From Bradyrhizobium erythrophlei (GTDB lineage Bacteria; Pseudomonadota; Alphaproteobacteria; Rhizobiales; Xanthobacteraceae): DNA of 64,000 nt. Location: NCBI GenBank assembly GCA_900129675.1, contig FSRD01000002.1:992001-1056000 (forward strand), given 5' to 3'. A program made the translations under genes and the position numbers. Numbering within the stretch: position 1 is the first letter of the stretch; each line of letters opens with the position of its first letter. Of the stretch, positions 8,908 to 16,807 are shown one piece after another. The notes beneath the pieces were generated by a model. The model was not told where the DNA came from. It ran no database searches and saw only the letters and a program-made list of their open reading frames with translations.

Positions 8908-9068
8908 GGGGTGACCTTTCCCGGTTCTGATTTGTACTGGGCAACTCCGTCGGCGAACGCGAGTTCCCAGCGGGGATGGCGCGAGACGCCCCTAGTCGGA
9001 CTGATCTGGCGTTGCGCGCCCTCGGCGTCATCCTTGATCCAGACGTCTGCCAAAACCACGGCGGTCAT
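8904..9068 (-). CDS. Candidate small ORF (54 aa) coupled to the EF-hand gene
   Basis: The minus-strand frame from ATG 9068 (or GTG 9059, which has GGGAG 8 nt upstream) encodes a basic, Trp-containing 51-54 residue peptide beginning MTAVVLADVWIKDDAEGAQR and ending YKSEPGKVTP. Its stop TGA overlaps the ATG of the EF-hand gene as ATGA, the arrangement used throughout this window for coupled genes. There is no signal peptide or membrane segment and no family I recognise. The codon composition looks coding, but the frame is short and could be chance. Confidence 0.4.
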   Translation of the reverse strand: MTAVVLADVWIKDDAEGAQRQISPTRGVSRHPRWELAFADGVAQYKSEPGKVTP

Positions 9069-9278
9069 GGCTCCCGATGATGTCCCGGGAAATGCCGGCC
9101 ATGCGGAGCCCGCTCTCGTCCAGCAAGCCTGGGGAACGGCCCCTGTAACCCCACCACAGAAGGGTAAAATCGATCGGCGTTGCCTATAGTTTGTCGGCTA
9201 TTGTAAAGACGACATCTGGAAATTCTCACACCGCGATACCGCACAATGGTGCAGGGGGCGATGACGTGGGAGCCAAAG

Positions 9279-10004
9279 ATGGACCAACCGACCCAATCGT
9301 ATCGAAACAGGTTGCTGCAACTGCTGCCGCGTTCGGATTTTGATGCGCTGCGTCCACATCTAAAGGCGGTTACTCTGGAATATCGCCAGCCGCTCTTTGA
9401 AGCCAACCAACCTTTGCGCAGCGTCTATTTCCCGGTGACCGGGGTGGCATCCCTTGTGAACACGATGGCGGACGGATCGGCCGCCGAGGTCGGCACCATC
9501 GGCAATGAAGGCATCGTGGGATTGGCGATCCTTTTGGGCGATGAACTTACACCCATGTCGGCCTATGTGCAGGTCCCGGGTACCGGGCTGCATTTGCGAG
9601 CCGAGATCCTGCAATCGGCGCTTCAACGCAGTGCGGGCATGCGCACCGTGATGCTGCACTACGCCCACGCCTTCTTCGATCAGGTGGCGCAGTCGGCGGC
9701 CTGCAACCACTTCCATTCCATCGAACAGCGGTGCTGCCGCTGGCTGCTAATGACGCATGACCGGGTACAGTCCGATCAATTCCTGCTGACGCAGGAATTC
9801 CTCGGGATGATGCTCGGCGTGCAGCGCACCGGTGTGACCCTCGCGGCCCGCAAGTTGAAGCGTGATGGCTTGATCGAATATCGTCGCGGACAGGTGTCGA
9901 TCCTCAATCGCAAAAAGCTCGAACGCCGTACGTGCGAATGCTATGCCGTCAGCAAGCGGGAATTCGACCGGCTACTGGGCCCTCCCACAGGCTCACATGC
10001 CTGA
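9279..10004 (+). CDS. Crp/Fnr family transcriptional regulator
   Basis: The product is 241 residues from the ATG at 9279, which has GGGAG 6 nt upstream; in-frame ATGs at 9246 and 9261 are less well placed. It has an N-terminal cyclic-nucleotide-binding-type beta-roll (about residues 12-120, with VYFPVTGVASLVNTM and EVGTIGNEGIVGL), a dimerisation helix (about 120-150) and a C-terminal winged helix with recognition segment LTQEFLGMMLGVQRTGVTLA. Cysteines are not arranged as an FNR-type Fe-S site, and the usual Arg-Thr/Ser cAMP signature is not clear, so the ligand is unknown. It stands alone between two intergenic regions. This subtype is abundant in Bradyrhizobium. Confidence 0.9.
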   Translation: MDQPTQSYRNRLLQLLPRSDFDALRPHLKAVTLEYRQPLFEANQPLRSVYFPVTGVASLVNTMADGSAAEVGTIGNEGIVGLAILLGDELTPMSAYVQVPGTGLHLRAEILQSALQRSAGMRTVMLHYAHAFFDQVAQSAACNHFHSIEQRCCRWLLMTHDRVQSDQFLLTQEFLGMMLGVQRTGVTLAARKLKRDGLIEYRRGQVSILNRKKLERRTCECYAVSKREFDRLLGPPTGSHA

Positions 10005-10249
10005 ATGCTCGAAGCGTTGCTTCGGTCCAAAAGCTGCAGTCTCACAGTCCCAAAGTGAGGTCCAGCTTTGGCCGGAACAGCCGACATTGATCAATGCGAT
10101 CGACCGGTCGGAACGGCGCCGTTATTGGCAAATACGAACCTCCCGCCCCGGCGACCTCCGGGAATTTCCGGAAAATCCGGGAGTCACGCTGGGCGAATTT
10201 CCTGAGCCAGTTCAATGTGATTTGCCCTGTCCAGTCCCTTCCGAGAAAA
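10005..10249. other. Intergenic stretch before the long repeat
   Basis: Nothing beyond short imperfect inverted repeats around CCGGAATTTCCGG-like text near 10160 is seen. No supported gene. Confidence 0.4.
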
Positions 10250-10830
10250 TATTCCTGTTTTCATCTGACCCAAATCAGGTCTAGAAATCCGGCCGTCCCG
10301 TTCCTCACGAGGGGCGTTGGCCATCGTCACGAACGTTGGGATGGGATGCGGTGGACGCGGCAGCGTCAGGCGTGAAACGGAATCGCAGGGCGGGTTTCCC
10401 GTGAGCGATCGCCGGCACGCAGACGACGGCGCTGCTACCCCGGTTTCGCGAATGCTTCGGCGAGTGTGCACAGCCGGCGAAGCCTCTTGGCGAAGACGGG
10501 TCGCGGACGGCAAAACCGTGTGGTCCTGGCACCCGTTGCTGGTGTCAAGTCGGCGGAGGTTTTTCGAACCCAACCGGGTTCGGCAAAACCATTAATCCGC
10601 CGGCGACGGTGACAAGACGAATTCGTCGCCGAGGAGAGCACGGCATAAGCCGTAAAACCATTGCGCGGGGAATGCCGGGTGTTCCGGGGTACCTGTGGTG
10701 ACTACCCTGTGCTTACTACCAATGCACAGGGGCTGCGGGTGCAGCGGGCACCCGGCATTTCCCTGCGCCCTCACTTATCGAGGGTGGTTTGTACAAAAAC
10801 TCGGGCGCCTCGCGCCGCGGGATCGCGAAG
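10250..10830 (+). repeat. Long dispersed intergenic repeat, copy A
   Basis: This roughly 580-bp stretch has an inverted homologue at about 50310-50880. Shared blocks in the same order include GGATGCGGTGGACGCGGCAG, GGCAAAACCGTGTGGTCCTG, GTTGCTGGTGTCAAGTCGGC, GGTGACAAGACGAATTCGTC, GAGAGCACG...ATAAGCCGTAAA and CCGGC(A/T)TTCCCTGCGCCCT. It is peppered with short open frames on both strands, none with a ribosome site or recognisable content. From memory, elements with these blocks are widespread between genes in Bradyrhizobium and Rhodopseudomonas. It is neither a coding gene nor a known IS. Confidence 0.75.
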
Positions 10831-10961
10831 TCATATCCCGAAATTCTATCCCCTTAGCTCTTTGAAATTTGAATCGGGAAGTCGCTGCGGGCGTCGTAGA
10901 GTGGCAATGCGCAAGCGGGCAGACAAGCCCGCGATTTTGAATGCAGTCGGAGGAGGGTCTC

Positions 10962-11255
10962 ATGTACGCCGCGATCCGTCAGGGCAAGGCAAAGACCGGC
11001 ATGGCCGAGGAATTGACGCGCCGGATCAAGGAAGGCGCCATTCCGATCATCAGCGATGTCGAAGGCTTCATGGCCTACTACGTGGTCTATGCCCCCGACG
11101 ACACCGTGACCGCGATCAGCCTCTTCAACAATCACGCCGGCGCCGAGGAAGCGAACCGGCGCGTGCTCGCCTGGATCGAGAAGGATCTTGCGCCGCTCCT
11201 CGTCGGCCCCGCCACGGCGTTCGCCGGTCCGGTGATCGTGCATACGCTGGCGTGA
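10962..11255 (+). CDS. Small ABM-like (dimeric alpha/beta barrel) protein
   Basis: This 97-residue protein starts at the ATG at 10962 with an excellent GGAGGAGGG at 10949-10957; an in-frame ATG at 10941 lies upstream of that site and is rejected. The fold pattern is that of a stand-alone ferredoxin-like ABM/EthD-type domain: strand (MYAAIRQGKAKTG), helix (MAEELTRRIKEG), strand (IIDVEGFMAYYVVYAP-like), strand (TVTAISLFNN), helix (GAEEANRRVLAWIEKDLAPL), strand (ATAFAGPVIVHTL). Such proteins are monooxygenases or dimerising stress proteins; no catalytic residues can be assigned. It is followed by a palindromic repeat and by the convergent scfR-type gene. Confidence 0.72.
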   Translation: MYAAIRQGKAKTGMAEELTRRIKEGAIPIISDVEGFMAYYVVYAPDDTVTAISLFNNHAGAEEANRRVLAWIEKDLAPLLVGPATAFAGPVIVHTLA

Positions 11256-11268
11256 GGCCCTGCGACGC

Positions 11269-11352
11269 CATTGCGAGGAGCGTAAGCGACGAAGCAATCC
11301 ACTCTTTCTTCGCGCGTCGAGATGGATTGCTTCGCTAGCGCTCGCAAAGACG
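11269..11352. repeat. CATTGCGAGGAGCG...GAAGCAATCC palindromic repeat, copy 1
   Basis: The left arm (CATTGCGAGGAGCGTAAGCG, then ACGAAGCAATCCA) pairs with the right arm (TGGATTGCTTCG...CGCTCGCAAAGACGG). The same element is found at 35546-35662, 41075-41158 and 50214-50297, always between genes. It can fold into a long imperfect hairpin. Confidence 0.8.
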
Positions 11353-11380
11353 GCCTCAACACTGGATTCAGCTTGTCGCC

Positions 11381-12826
11381 TCACAATTCCCGCGCATTGG
11401 AGAATGCAAACGACGACACCCGCCTTGTGTTTTCGTCGAGGATCAAGGTCCGTGTGATCGGCGGCTCGGCGCGCTGGCTGCAGTTTTCGCGTTCGCACAG
11501 CCGGCAATTGACGCCGATCGGGGTGCCCTCGGTTTTTTCCAGATCCATGCCGGTGGCATAGATCAAGCGCGAGGCGTGGCGGATTTCGCAGCCGAGGCCG
11601 ATCGCGAAGCGCGGCTGCGGTTGCGGATGCGGCGCCACCGGCCGGCGCACCATTTGCGCGATGGAAAAATAGCGCGTGCCGTCGGGCAGCTCGATCACCT
11701 GTTTGAGCAGGCGGTCCGGGGTGTCGAAGGTCGAGTGCACGTTCCAGAGCGGGCAGGTGCCGCCGAATTTCGAGAACGGGAAGGTGCCGGAGGAAAACCG
11801 CTTGGAGACATTGCCGGCGTTGTCGACGCGCAGCATGAAGAAGGGCACGCCGCGCGCATTCGGCCGCTGCAGCGTGGTGAGGCGATGGCAGATCTGCTCG
11901 AAGCCGGAATTGAAACGCTGCGCCAGCACGTTGACGTCGTAACTCAGCGTTTCCGCCGCGTTATGGAAGGCCTGATACGGCATCATGGCGGCGGCGGCGA
12001 AGTAATTCGCCAACGTAATCCGGTACAGCCGCCGCGGCGTGTCGTCGAGCGGGCCGGCGCGATTGATAATGGTCTCGAAGCTGGTGCTGCATTCGGCAAG
12101 CCCGATCTGGAACGCGAGCTGGAACGCGCGGCCGGGGCCGTCGACCAGTTCGGAGATCAACAACTGCCGGCGATGCCGGTCGAACCGCCGCAGCGTCTCG
12201 CGCATCACGTCGACCGGCATGATGCGGGTCACGATCGAATGCTTTTCACGCAGCCGTGCCGCCAGCGCCGCAAACAATTGCTCGGCCGGCACGTTCAGTT
12301 CGTCGCGCAGGGTTTCCGCCGCGGTTTCCAGCTCCGGGAAATAATTGCGGTTGGCCTCGATCAGGTCGCGGATGCGCTCGATCGGGTTGGCTTCGAATCG
12401 CGTGCCCTCGTCGCGGTCGGCCATTTGCGCCGCGACCAGGGTCTCGCCGCGGCGGGCTTCGGTATAGGCGGCATACAGCCGTTGCAATGAATGGGTGACG
12501 CCAGGGCACAATTCGGCGAGATCGCGCAGTTCCTGTTTCGGCAGGTCGATCTGGCGGAACAAGGGATCGGAGAAGATCTCGTTCAGTTCGGCGAAGAAGC
12601 GATCCTCGTCGGCGGTGGCGAGGTCGCGCAGATCGAGATCATAGGTTTCCGCCAGCCGCAGCAGGATCTGCGCCGTCACCGGCCGCTGGTTCCGCTCTAT
12701 CAGGTTGATATAGCTCGGAGAAATGCCGAGCCCCTCGGCGATCTGGGTTTGCGACAGGCCGAGTTGCTGACGGATCCGCCGGAATCTCGGGCCGACAAAC
12801 AGTTTCTTTCCGGAATCACCCGCCAT
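11381..12826 (-). CDS. XRE-family short-chain fatty acyl-CoA regulator (ScfR/RamB type)
   Basis: The 481-residue product has an N-terminal Cro/CI helix-turn-helix (residues about 12-66: IRQQLGLSQTQIAEGLGISPSYINLIERNQRP), a middle region related to the IrrE/ImmA domain but without an HExxH zinc site (residues about 150-330, containing LANYFAAAAMMPY), and the C-terminal domain special to ScfR/RamB proteins, with Cys-rich segment NCRLCERENCSQRAEPP. Family members sense acyl-CoAs or related metabolites and control acetate and short-chain fatty-acid use, including isocitrate lyase. Divergent placement only 183 bp from aceA makes it the likely regulator of that gene. Length is normal for the family. 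Confidence 0.92.
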   Translation of the reverse strand: MAGDSGKKLFVGPRFRRIRQQLGLSQTQIAEGLGISPSYINLIERNQRPVTAQILLRLAETYDLDLRDLATADEDRFFAELNEIFSDPLFRQIDLPKQELRDLAELCPGVTHSLQRLYAAYTEARRGETLVAAQMADRDEGTRFEANPIERIRDLIEANRNYFPELETAAETLRDELNVPAEQLFAALAARLREKHSIVTRIMPVDVMRETLRRFDRHRRQLLISELVDGPGRAFQLAFQIGLAECSTSFETIINRAGPLDDTPRRLYRITLANYFAAAAMMPYQAFHNAAETLSYDVNVLAQRFNSGFEQICHRLTTLQRPNARGVPFFMLRVDNAGNVSKRFSSGTFPFSKFGGTCPLWNVHSTFDTPDRLLKQVIELPDGTRYFSIAQMVRRPVAPHPQPQPRFAIGLGCEIRHASRLIYATGMDLEKTEGTPIGVNCRLCERENCSQRAEPPITRTLILDENTRRVSSFAFSNAREL

Positions 12827-12845
12827 GGCAGCCTCGCCGACCTAA

Positions 12846-12905
12846 TTCTGTGACAAAAATTACAAAGTGACATCTATGACAAGTTCATATGTTACATGAC
12901 ATCAC
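12846..12905. promoter_or_regulatory. AT-rich operator-like region between scfR-type gene and aceA
   Basis: In an otherwise GC-rich genome, this 60-bp AT-rich stretch carries four TGACA boxes at 12851, 12868, 12877 and 12897, interleaved with TTACAAAG and GTTACATG. It lies in the divergent gap between the regulator and isocitrate lyase, where a ScfR operator is expected. The boxes are read directly; their use by the regulator is inference. Confidence 0.4.
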
Positions 12906-13009
12906 CATTCGAATACAAGTTCTCTATACGAAATAAGGAATCTCGCGTTTAGCTGCTGACACGCATTTCGCAATGCACTGTCACGAATGTCGATTGAAGG
13001 ATCACGCAT

Positions 13010-14647
13010 ATGAACTATCAGCCACGAGGCATCAGCGACCGGCCTATCCAAGGACCGGCTTCCTATCTGAGCGAGGTTGGAGCTGCCGAAGCGCTCCTCA
13101 AGACCCAGCCGACCTGGAACGGCGTCGCTGCCGAAGCCGTGGCGCGCATGCGTCTGCAAAACCGCTTCAAGACCGGCCTGGACATTGCCCGGTACACCGC
13201 GGCGCTGATGCGCAGCGATATGGCTGCCTATGACGCCGATCCCACCAAGTACACCCAGTCGCTCGGTTGCTGGCATGGCTTCATCGCGCAGCAGAAGCTG
13301 ATTTCGGTGAAGAAGCATTTCGGTACGACCGATCGCCGCTATCTGTATCTCTCCGGCTGGATGATCGCCGCGCTTCGCTCCGAGTTCGGACCGCTTCCCG
13401 ATCAGTCGATGCACGAGAAGACCTCGGTGCCGGCGCTGATCGAAGAGCTCTACACCTTCCTCCGTCAGGCGGACTCCCGTGAGCTCAACGATACCTTCCG
13501 CGCCCTCGACGCCGCTCGCAAGGCAGGCGACCAGGCGAAGGAAAAGGCATTGATCGAAAAGATCGACAACTTCCAGACGCATGTCGTGCCCGTCATCGCC
13601 GACATCGACGCTGGTTTCGGCAATGCGGAGGCGACCTATCTGCTCGCAAAGAAGATGATTGAAGCCGGTGCGTGCGCTCTGCAGATCGAAAACCAGGTCT
13701 CCGACGAAAAGCAGTGCGGCCACCAGGACGGCAAGGTGACTGTGCCGCACGAGGTGTTCCTGGCGAAGATCCGGGCCTGCCGCCATGCCTTCCTCGAACT
13801 GGGCGTCGAAGACGGCATCATCGTGACCCGCACCGACTCGCTGGGTGCCGGTCTTACGCAGCAGATCGCCGTGAGCCACAAGCCCGGCGACATCGGCGAT
13901 CAGTACAACAGCTTCCTGGATTGCGAGGAAGTGACGGCCGCCAACGCCAGGAACGGCGATGTCATCATCAACCGCAACGGCAAGATGATGCGTCCGAAGC
14001 GGCTTCCCAGCAACCTCTATCAGTTCCGTGCCGGCACCGGCGAAGATCGTTGCGTGCTCGACAGCATCACCTCGCTGCAGAACGGCGCCGACCTGCTGTG
14101 GATCGAGACCGAGAAGCCGCATATCGAGCAGATCGCCAAGATGGTTGACCGCATTCGCGAGGTGGTTCCGAACGCGAAGCTGGCCTACAACAACTCGCCA
14201 TCGTTCAACTGGACGCTCCACTTCCGTTGGCAGGTGTACGACGCGATGAAGGAAGCCGGCAAGGATGTCAGCAAGTACAATCGGGCCGAACTCATGAAGC
14301 CGGAATACGACGATACGCCGCTGGCCATTGAAGCCGACGAGCGCATCCGCACCTTCCAGGCCGATTCAGCAAAGCGTGCCGGCATCTTCCACCATCTGAT
14401 CACGTTGCCGACCTATCACACGGCAGCTCTGTCGACTGATAATCTCGCGAAGGAGTATTTCGGCGATCAGGGCATGCTGGGCTATGTGAAGAATGTTCAG
14501 CGTCAGGAGATCCGTCAGGGCATCGCCTGTGCAAAGCATCAGAACATGGCTGGCTCCGACATCGGCGACGATCACAAGGAATATTTCGCCGGCGAGGCCG
14601 CTCTGAAGGCGGGCGGCGTCCACAATACGATGAACCAGTTCGGCTAA
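13010..14647 (+). CDS. aceA: Isocitrate lyase
   Basis: The enzyme splits isocitrate into succinate and glyoxylate, the first step of the glyoxylate bypass, in the cytoplasm. The 545-residue protein has the catalytic loop KQCGH at residues 234-238 (Cys236), the metal-binding IADIDAGFGNAEATY (196-210), IENQVSDEKQCGHQDGKV, and the NNSPSFNW substrate loop. KQCGH rather than KKCGH and the longer chain place it in the subgroup that includes the Pseudomonas aeruginosa enzyme. AAGGATCAC lies just before the ATG. It is divergent from the ScfR-type regulator and followed by a hairpin and a DUF4170 gene. Malate synthase is not in the window. Confidence 0.97.
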   Translation: MNYQPRGISDRPIQGPASYLSEVGAAEALLKTQPTWNGVAAEAVARMRLQNRFKTGLDIARYTAALMRSDMAAYDADPTKYTQSLGCWHGFIAQQKLISVKKHFGTTDRRYLYLSGWMIAALRSEFGPLPDQSMHEKTSVPALIEELYTFLRQADSRELNDTFRALDAARKAGDQAKEKALIEKIDNFQTHVVPVIADIDAGFGNAEATYLLAKKMIEAGACALQIENQVSDEKQCGHQDGKVTVPHEVFLAKIRACRHAFLELGVEDGIIVTRTDSLGAGLTQQIAVSHKPGDIGDQYNSFLDCEEVTAANARNGDVIINRNGKMMRPKRLPSNLYQFRAGTGEDRCVLDSITSLQNGADLLWIETEKPHIEQIAKMVDRIREVVPNAKLAYNNSPSFNWTLHFRWQVYDAMKEAGKDVSKYNRAELMKPEYDDTPLAIEADERIRTFQADSAKRAGIFHHLITLPTYHTAALSTDNLAKEYFGDQGMLGYVKNVQRQEIRQGIACAKHQNMAGSDIGDDHKEYFAGEAALKAGGVHNTMNQFG

Positions 14648-14656
14648 CGGTGCGAT

Positions 14657-14694
14657 TGATCAGTCTGGGGTCTGGTCGGATTCCAGACTGATCA
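14657..14694 (+). other. Intercistronic 12-bp perfect hairpin between aceA and the DUF4170 gene
   Basis: TGATCAGTCTGG (14657-14668) and CCAGACTGATCA (14683-14694) form a perfect stem with a 14-nt loop, ending 8 nt before the CAGGAG ribosome site of the next gene. There is no T-run, so it may stabilise the aceA mRNA end or be a partial terminator that sets the ratio of the two products. Confidence 0.6.
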
Positions 14695-14716
14695 CGCTAC
14701 GCAACAGGAGACTATT

Positions 14717-14926
14717 ATGACCAAAGGCAGCAATTTCTGGGTGATTGGCGGCGAGTTCGGTTCGATGAACTTCCACAAGCTCGTGGAAGGCTCGGCTCAG
14801 GTGCAGGGTCCGTTCAAGACCCGCCAGGAAGCCGAGGACGCCTGGCGCGTCGTATCGGAAGAGAACCGTCACAAGGCCGGCGTGCGCTTTTCCATCGTCG
14901 AAGAGCCCTCGCGGGTCTCGGCCTGA
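14717..14926 (+). CDS. DUF4170 small protein
   Basis: This 69-residue protein (MTKGSNFWVIGGEFGSMNFH start) matches the DUF4170 pattern of alphaproteobacteria: FWVIGGEF, the GPFKTRQEAEDAW core, and a basic C-terminal strand (RFSIVEE). CAGGAG is 9 nt before the ATG. It is soluble, without signal or membrane segment, and resembles small SPOR-like alpha/beta modules. The function is unknown. Its position 69 nt behind aceA, with a hairpin between and a strong terminator after it, suggests cotranscription with isocitrate lyase. Confidence 0.85.
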   Translation: MTKGSNFWVIGGEFGSMNFHKLVEGSAQVQGPFKTRQEAEDAWRVVSEENRHKAGVRFSIVEEPSRVSA

Positions 14927-14983
14927 CCGGGCTGCTGTCTGATCAACGTCTCAAGAAACGTCCAAGGAAAGCCTGACGACGGG

Positions 14984-15023
14984 CGGCCCCATCCGGATTT
15001 CCGGGTGGGGCCGTCTGGTTTTC
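14984..15023 (+). terminator. Rho-independent terminator after the aceA-DUF4170 unit
   Basis: GGCCCCATCCGG - ATTT - CCGGGTGGGGCC forms a 12-bp stem with one mismatch, and the run GTCTGGTTTT follows. It lies about 60 nt after the DUF4170 stop. Confidence 0.8.
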
Positions 15024-15024
15024 C

Positions 15025-15080
15025 ATAGCGTTTTCAAGCGAAGTGGGTACCGGTTCGCGTGAAGAAAACGCAGTCAGACC
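15025..15080 (+). repeat. GCGTTTTCAAGCGAAGTGGG dispersed repeat, copy 1
   Basis: ATAGCGTTTTCAAGCGAAGT, GGGTACCGGTTCGCGTGAAG and AAAACGC follow in sequence. The same element, inverted and about 95 percent identical over 50 bp, is at 19619-19676. The GCGTTTTC and GAAAACGC ends are inverted repeats of each other. Confidence 0.8.
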
Positions 15081-15213
15081 GAAAAGGCAGGGCCTGGTGT
15101 AACCAGGCTCTGCGCCGACCAAAGGCGTAAGTTGTTGGGAACAAACGGCCTTTGCGGAAAATCCGGTTACTGATAGGTTAATGTGGACCGATCAGGACAA
15201 AGGCGCCCCCAGG

Positions 15214-15768
15214 ATGTCAGACGCGCAGAATACCGGCCACGCCGCCAGCGACCCGCGACCGACGCGGTTGCGCGATGCGCTCCGGCAGGCGCGGATCGAG
15301 GCCGCCGATCGCATTGGCGTCGTCGTCGAGTTGCGCGACGCGGAAGTCGCGCGCCTCGAAATCCTGAACGAGGCGCTCGATCCCCTGTTTGCGCAGGTCC
15401 CCGAGCAGGTCGATCTGTTCGATCGCGGCGTCAGCCAGGGCGAAACACCAAGGCTGTGGATCGATGTGGTCGCGCATATCCTGATGGGCCGCGACAAACG
15501 CATCTACCGCTTCGTGCAGGACACCCGCTTCGGCCGCATCGTGCTGGCCGAGTCGCACGATGTCCCCGTGATCGTCGATGCCGTCACCGACTATGTCGCG
15601 CGCCGCATGATCGAGCGCGAACACGCGATGGTCGCGACCCCAATGGTCGAGCCGGTCGCGCCGGAAAAACCGCGGCGCAGCGGGTTCTGGACCTTCGTGC
15701 TCGGGTTCCTGGTGGGGGCCGCCGCGCTGTTCGGCCTGGCGCTGTTTGCGAGCCTGCGCAATCTCTAG
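15214..15768 (+). CDS. Tail-anchored membrane protein of unknown function
   Basis: The 184-residue product has a soluble N-terminal part (about residues 1-155) and one C-terminal transmembrane helix (SGFWTFVLGFLVGAAALFGL, then ALFASLRNL), preceded by EKPRRS, so the soluble part should face the cytoplasm. The soluble part contains a basic helix (LRDALRQARIEAADRIG) and a segment LWIDVVAHILMGRDKRIYRF that is probably conserved in Rhizobiales. The start at 15214 is preferred because residues before it are unlike a domain; ATG 15181 is possible. Its stop shares CTAG with the stop of the convergent metallophosphoesterase gene. I do not recognise a function. Confidence 0.75.
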   Translation: MSDAQNTGHAASDPRPTRLRDALRQARIEAADRIGVVVELRDAEVARLEILNEALDPLFAQVPEQVDLFDRGVSQGETPRLWIDVVAHILMGRDKRIYRFVQDTRFGRIVLAESHDVPVIVDAVTDYVARRMIEREHAMVATPMVEPVAPEKPRRSGFWTFVLGFLVGAAALFGLALFASLRNL

Positions 15769-16652
15769 ATCAGCCGCGTCTCGCTCAATTGCTGCACGCG
15801 CAAGCCCTCGCCCAGGCTTCGCACGGTCTGCTCGCAGCGCCAGGCGTCGCCATTGCGCTCGATCGAAAACAGATTGTAGGCGGCGGACGGATAATGCCGG
15901 TGCGCCAGCGCCGACGCCGACGGCACGCCGATCGCCGGTATTTTGCCGTTCGGGCCGTCGAACCACATCGTCGAATGAATGTGGTCATGGCCGTGCAGAA
16001 CGAGGTCGACGCCTCGCCGCTGCAGCACCGCGCGCAATTGCCGCGAATCCGTCAGCCGCTTGATGCGGGAATCCGAGTGCAGGGGATGATGCACCAGCAG
16101 CACCCGAAACGCCTGTTCGGCCGACAGCTGCGCCAGGATGCGATCGACCGCATCGAGCTGCGCGCGGCCGAGCCGGCCGGTCGCCATCAGGGGCGGCGTC
16201 GGCACCGCCGACGAGACGCCGATCAGCGCCAGCGGACCGCGCCGTCGCACAAACGGATAGGACGTCACGCCAGCCTCGGTATCGCCGCGCAGGTAGTCGG
16301 CGAATATCCCGGCAAAGCGGTGCTTGGTGGCGCGGACATAGGCGTCGTGATTGCCGGGAATGACCGTCACCTGCTGCGGCGCGCCGACGCTTTCCAGCCA
16401 GGCCGCCGCCGGCGTGAACTCCGCCTCCAGCGCGAGATTGACGAGATCGCCGGTGACCGCGATGTGGTCCGGCCGTTGCGCCTTGAGATCGGCGACCAGC
16501 GCGTCGAGCACGTCCCGGCGGTGATAGTTGTGCCGGTTGCGGGTCCAGTTGAGATAGCCGAGCGCGCGTTTGCCCGCGAGATCGCGCAGCCGCGCCGGTG
16601 GCAGCGGCGGAAGATGCGGATCGGACAGATGTGCCAGCGTGAAGGCAGCCAT
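15765..16652 (-). CDS. Calcineurin-like metallophosphoesterase
   Basis: The 295-residue protein carries all metallophosphoesterase motifs in order: HLSDPHL (D and H metal ligands), TGDLVN (bridging Asp), PGNHD, VHHPLHS and LHGHDHIHS. It probably hydrolyses a cyclic nucleotide, nucleotide or other phosphodiester in the cytoplasm; the layout resembles the GpdQ/CpdA group. The start at 16652 has GGGAGGA 8 nt upstream and begins one residue before strand beta-1; a longer in-frame start at 16739 adds 29 unlike residues. It is convergent with the tail-anchored protein gene and divergent from a Nudix gene. Confidence 0.9.
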   Translation of the reverse strand: MAAFTLAHLSDPHLPPLPPARLRDLAGKRALGYLNWTRNRHNYHRRDVLDALVADLKAQRPDHIAVTGDLVNLALEAEFTPAAAWLESVGAPQQVTVIPGNHDAYVRATKHRFAGIFADYLRGDTEAGVTSYPFVRRRGPLALIGVSSAVPTPPLMATGRLGRAQLDAVDRILAQLSAEQAFRVLLVHHPLHSDSRIKRLTDSRQLRAVLQRRGVDLVLHGHDHIHSTMWFDGPNGKIPAIGVPSASALAHRHYPSAAYNLFSIERNGDAWRCEQTVRSLGEGLRVQQLSETRLI

Positions 16653-16807
16653 CACTTTCGTCCTCCCGGATGGCCTGTGATATAGAGCCGGTGCACGATC
16701 ATCTCTCGATATCCCAAGATCCCGCAAATGTATTGGCAAGCCGGCCGCGCCCGCGCAAGCATCAAACGCCCGGGGTCAAATGCCATGTCCGTCCATCCGA
16801 GGTTTCA

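Noticed and set aside
11381..12826. IrrE/ImmA-type active metalloprotease domain in the regulator
   Set aside because: The middle domain lacks the HExxH zinc motif, as in other ScfR/RamB regulators, so it is called a sensor, not a protease.
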